Assembly: GCA_963922935.1 (NCBI GenBank)
Contig: CAWUKE010000103.1
Location: 1-7,701 of the forward strand
Length of the DNA stretch: 7,701 nucleotides
Direction of reading: 5' to 3'
Origin: Litorimonas sp963922935
GTDB taxonomy: Bacteria > Pseudomonadota > Alphaproteobacteria > Caulobacterales > Maricaulaceae
Below are positions 6,970-7,701 of the stretch, piece by piece. Each line of letters begins with the position of its first letter. Position 1 is the stretch's first letter. Made by a program: the position numbers and the translations under genes. The notes under the pieces are model-generated. The model was given only the letters and a program-made list of their open reading frames with translations. It was not told the origin of the DNA and made no database searches.

Positions 6970-7587
6970 ATGAATATGATCGTTCTCGCGCTCGATACGA
7001 CCGGGCCGCACTGTTCTGCGGCTCTTGCTGATGGATCGCATATACTGGCCTCGTTCTCAGAGAAGATTGGCCGCGGACACGCAGAACGTCTCGCCCCAAT
7101 GGTCCAAGAGGTTTTCGCGCAAGCCAATATTTCTGCTGATGCGGTACAACGCCTCGCCGTTTGCACAGGTCCGGGTAGTTTTACAGGGCTTCGTGTGGCT
7201 TTGTCCTACGCAAAAGGATTTGCGCTGCCGCGTAATATTCCGGTGGTGGGCGTGGATGCCTTAGCGCTTACGTATCTGGACCAAGAGATAGAGCCGTCTC
7301 CGGCGACGGTCTGGGCCGATGTTCGGCGCGATCAAGTCATGTTTGGCGACTATGCGGGGGCGGCTCCGCTGAATGGAAAGCCGCCTCAACTGGCCTCTCT
7401 TGAGCAAAGGGATCAGCATATTGCCAAAGCCGGATTGCCTGTCTTTGAATGTGAAGCCGTCAATATTGATCTCCTTGCGAAAGTCGCTGCACGCTTTCCA
7501 GATGAAGATTTGTCTCTCTATCCGGCTATTCCGCTCTATGCCCGCGCGCCTGATGCGAAACTACCGGGTGGTCTTGATCCGAAATGA
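6970..7587 (+). CDS. tsaB: TsaB, tRNA N6-threonylcarbamoyladenosine (t6A) synthesis protein
   Basis: TsaB is the inactive ASKHA-fold partner that dimerises with TsaD, and with TsaE drives transfer of threonylcarbamoyl to A37 of ANN-decoding tRNAs. The 205-residue product starts with the fold's first strand-turn (MIVLALDTTG). It carries the GHAERLAP segment at about 36-43, the TsaB signature CTGPGSFTGLRVALSYAKG at 65-83, and the C-terminal tail P-LYARAPDAKLP. The ATG at 6970 is chosen because the N-terminus must begin at this strand; the ATG at 6976 is two codons later and also possible. No clear ribosome site is present, so coupling to nfuA 14 nt upstream is likely. The open frame runs further back into nfuA, but that part is only overlap. 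Its stop overlaps the rimI start as ATGA. Length is a little below the E. coli protein. Confidence 0.93.
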   Translation: MNMIVLALDTTGPHCSAALADGSHILASFSEKIGRGHAERLAPMVQEVFAQANISADAVQRLAVCTGPGSFTGLRVALSYAKGFALPRNIPVVGVDALALTYLDQEIEPSPATVWADVRRDQVMFGDYAGAAPLNGKPPQLASLEQRDQHIAKAGLPVFECEAVNIDLLAKVAARFPDEDLSLYPAIPLYARAPDAKLPGGLDPK

Positions 7588-7701
7588 TCGTTCGGTCCCT
7601 TCGCGCGATAGATGCAGCAGCCATGGCCGAGGTCCATGCTGCGAGCTTTGATCGCCCTTGGCCCGCGTTGGACATGGCTGTGCATATAGAGCGCGACCTT
7701 T
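7584..7701 (+). CDS. rimI: RimI-like GNAT N-acetyltransferase, N-terminal fragment (3' end outside window)
   Basis: Only the first 39 codons are present. The translation begins MIVRSLRAIDAAAM and continues to H18-AAS-F22-DRPW26, which matches the beta1-alpha1 region of RimI enzymes, where an H...F..PW pattern is common. RimI acetylates the N-terminus of ribosomal protein S18 in enterobacteria, and in many genomes sits directly after tsaB, as here. The ATG overlaps the tsaB stop (ATGA), so translation is probably coupled. The acetyl-CoA-binding motif lies beyond the window edge, so the call rests on the short N-terminus plus gene order. Confidence 0.8.
   Translation, partial: MIVRSLRAIDAAAMAEVHAASFDRPWPALDMAVHIERDL

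Overview
The window is ordinary chromosomal DNA from a Gram-negative bacterium, most likely an alphaproteobacterium. This rests on the order glnD-murJ-trpS followed by nfuA-tsaB-rimI, the NfuA N-terminus (MFIQTEDTPNP), and outer-membrane-type lipoproteins. I cannot place it more finely; a marine Caulobacterales/Maricaulales-like lineage is only a guess. The bases are almost fully coding, with one intergenic gap over 100 bases. I see no tRNA, rRNA, IS element, CRISPR array or long repeat.

Left block (1-4266, + strand): the 3' part of glnD (PII uridylyltransferase/uridylyl-removing enzyme), murJ (lipid II flippase), trpS (tryptophanyl-tRNA synthetase) and a small lipoprotein of the PCu(A)C copper-chaperone family with a perfect metal-binding motif. 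The genes are packed like an operon: a 23-nt gap, a 4-nt ATGA overlap, then a 0-nt junction.

Middle block (4263-6234, - strand): two adjacent paralogous genes, each encoding a lipoprotein with a PDZ domain followed by an M48-type zinc metalloprotease domain (HExxH plus ExEAD). The upstream copy looks canonical. The downstream copy is more divergent, with an acidic N-terminal linker and a shortened protease domain. The two genes overlap by 8 nt. The downstream one converges on the PCu(A)C gene so tightly that their stop codons interlock in one CTAG.

Right block (6368-7701, + strand): nfuA (Fe-S cluster carrier), tsaB (partner of TsaD in tRNA t6A synthesis) and the start of rimI (ribosomal protein/TsaD-type N-acetyltransferase), again closely packed. 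A 133-nt divergent intergenic region separates this block from the protease pair and must hold the start signals for both directions.

The left and right blocks carry core functions: nitrogen signalling, wall precursor export, translation and Fe-S assembly. The less usual content is the envelope cassette between them, made of the copper-chaperone lipoprotein and the tandem PDZ-M48 lipoproteins. All three are predicted to act outside the inner membrane. I found no convincing evidence of a wholly new system; the tandem protease pair is the best candidate for follow-up.
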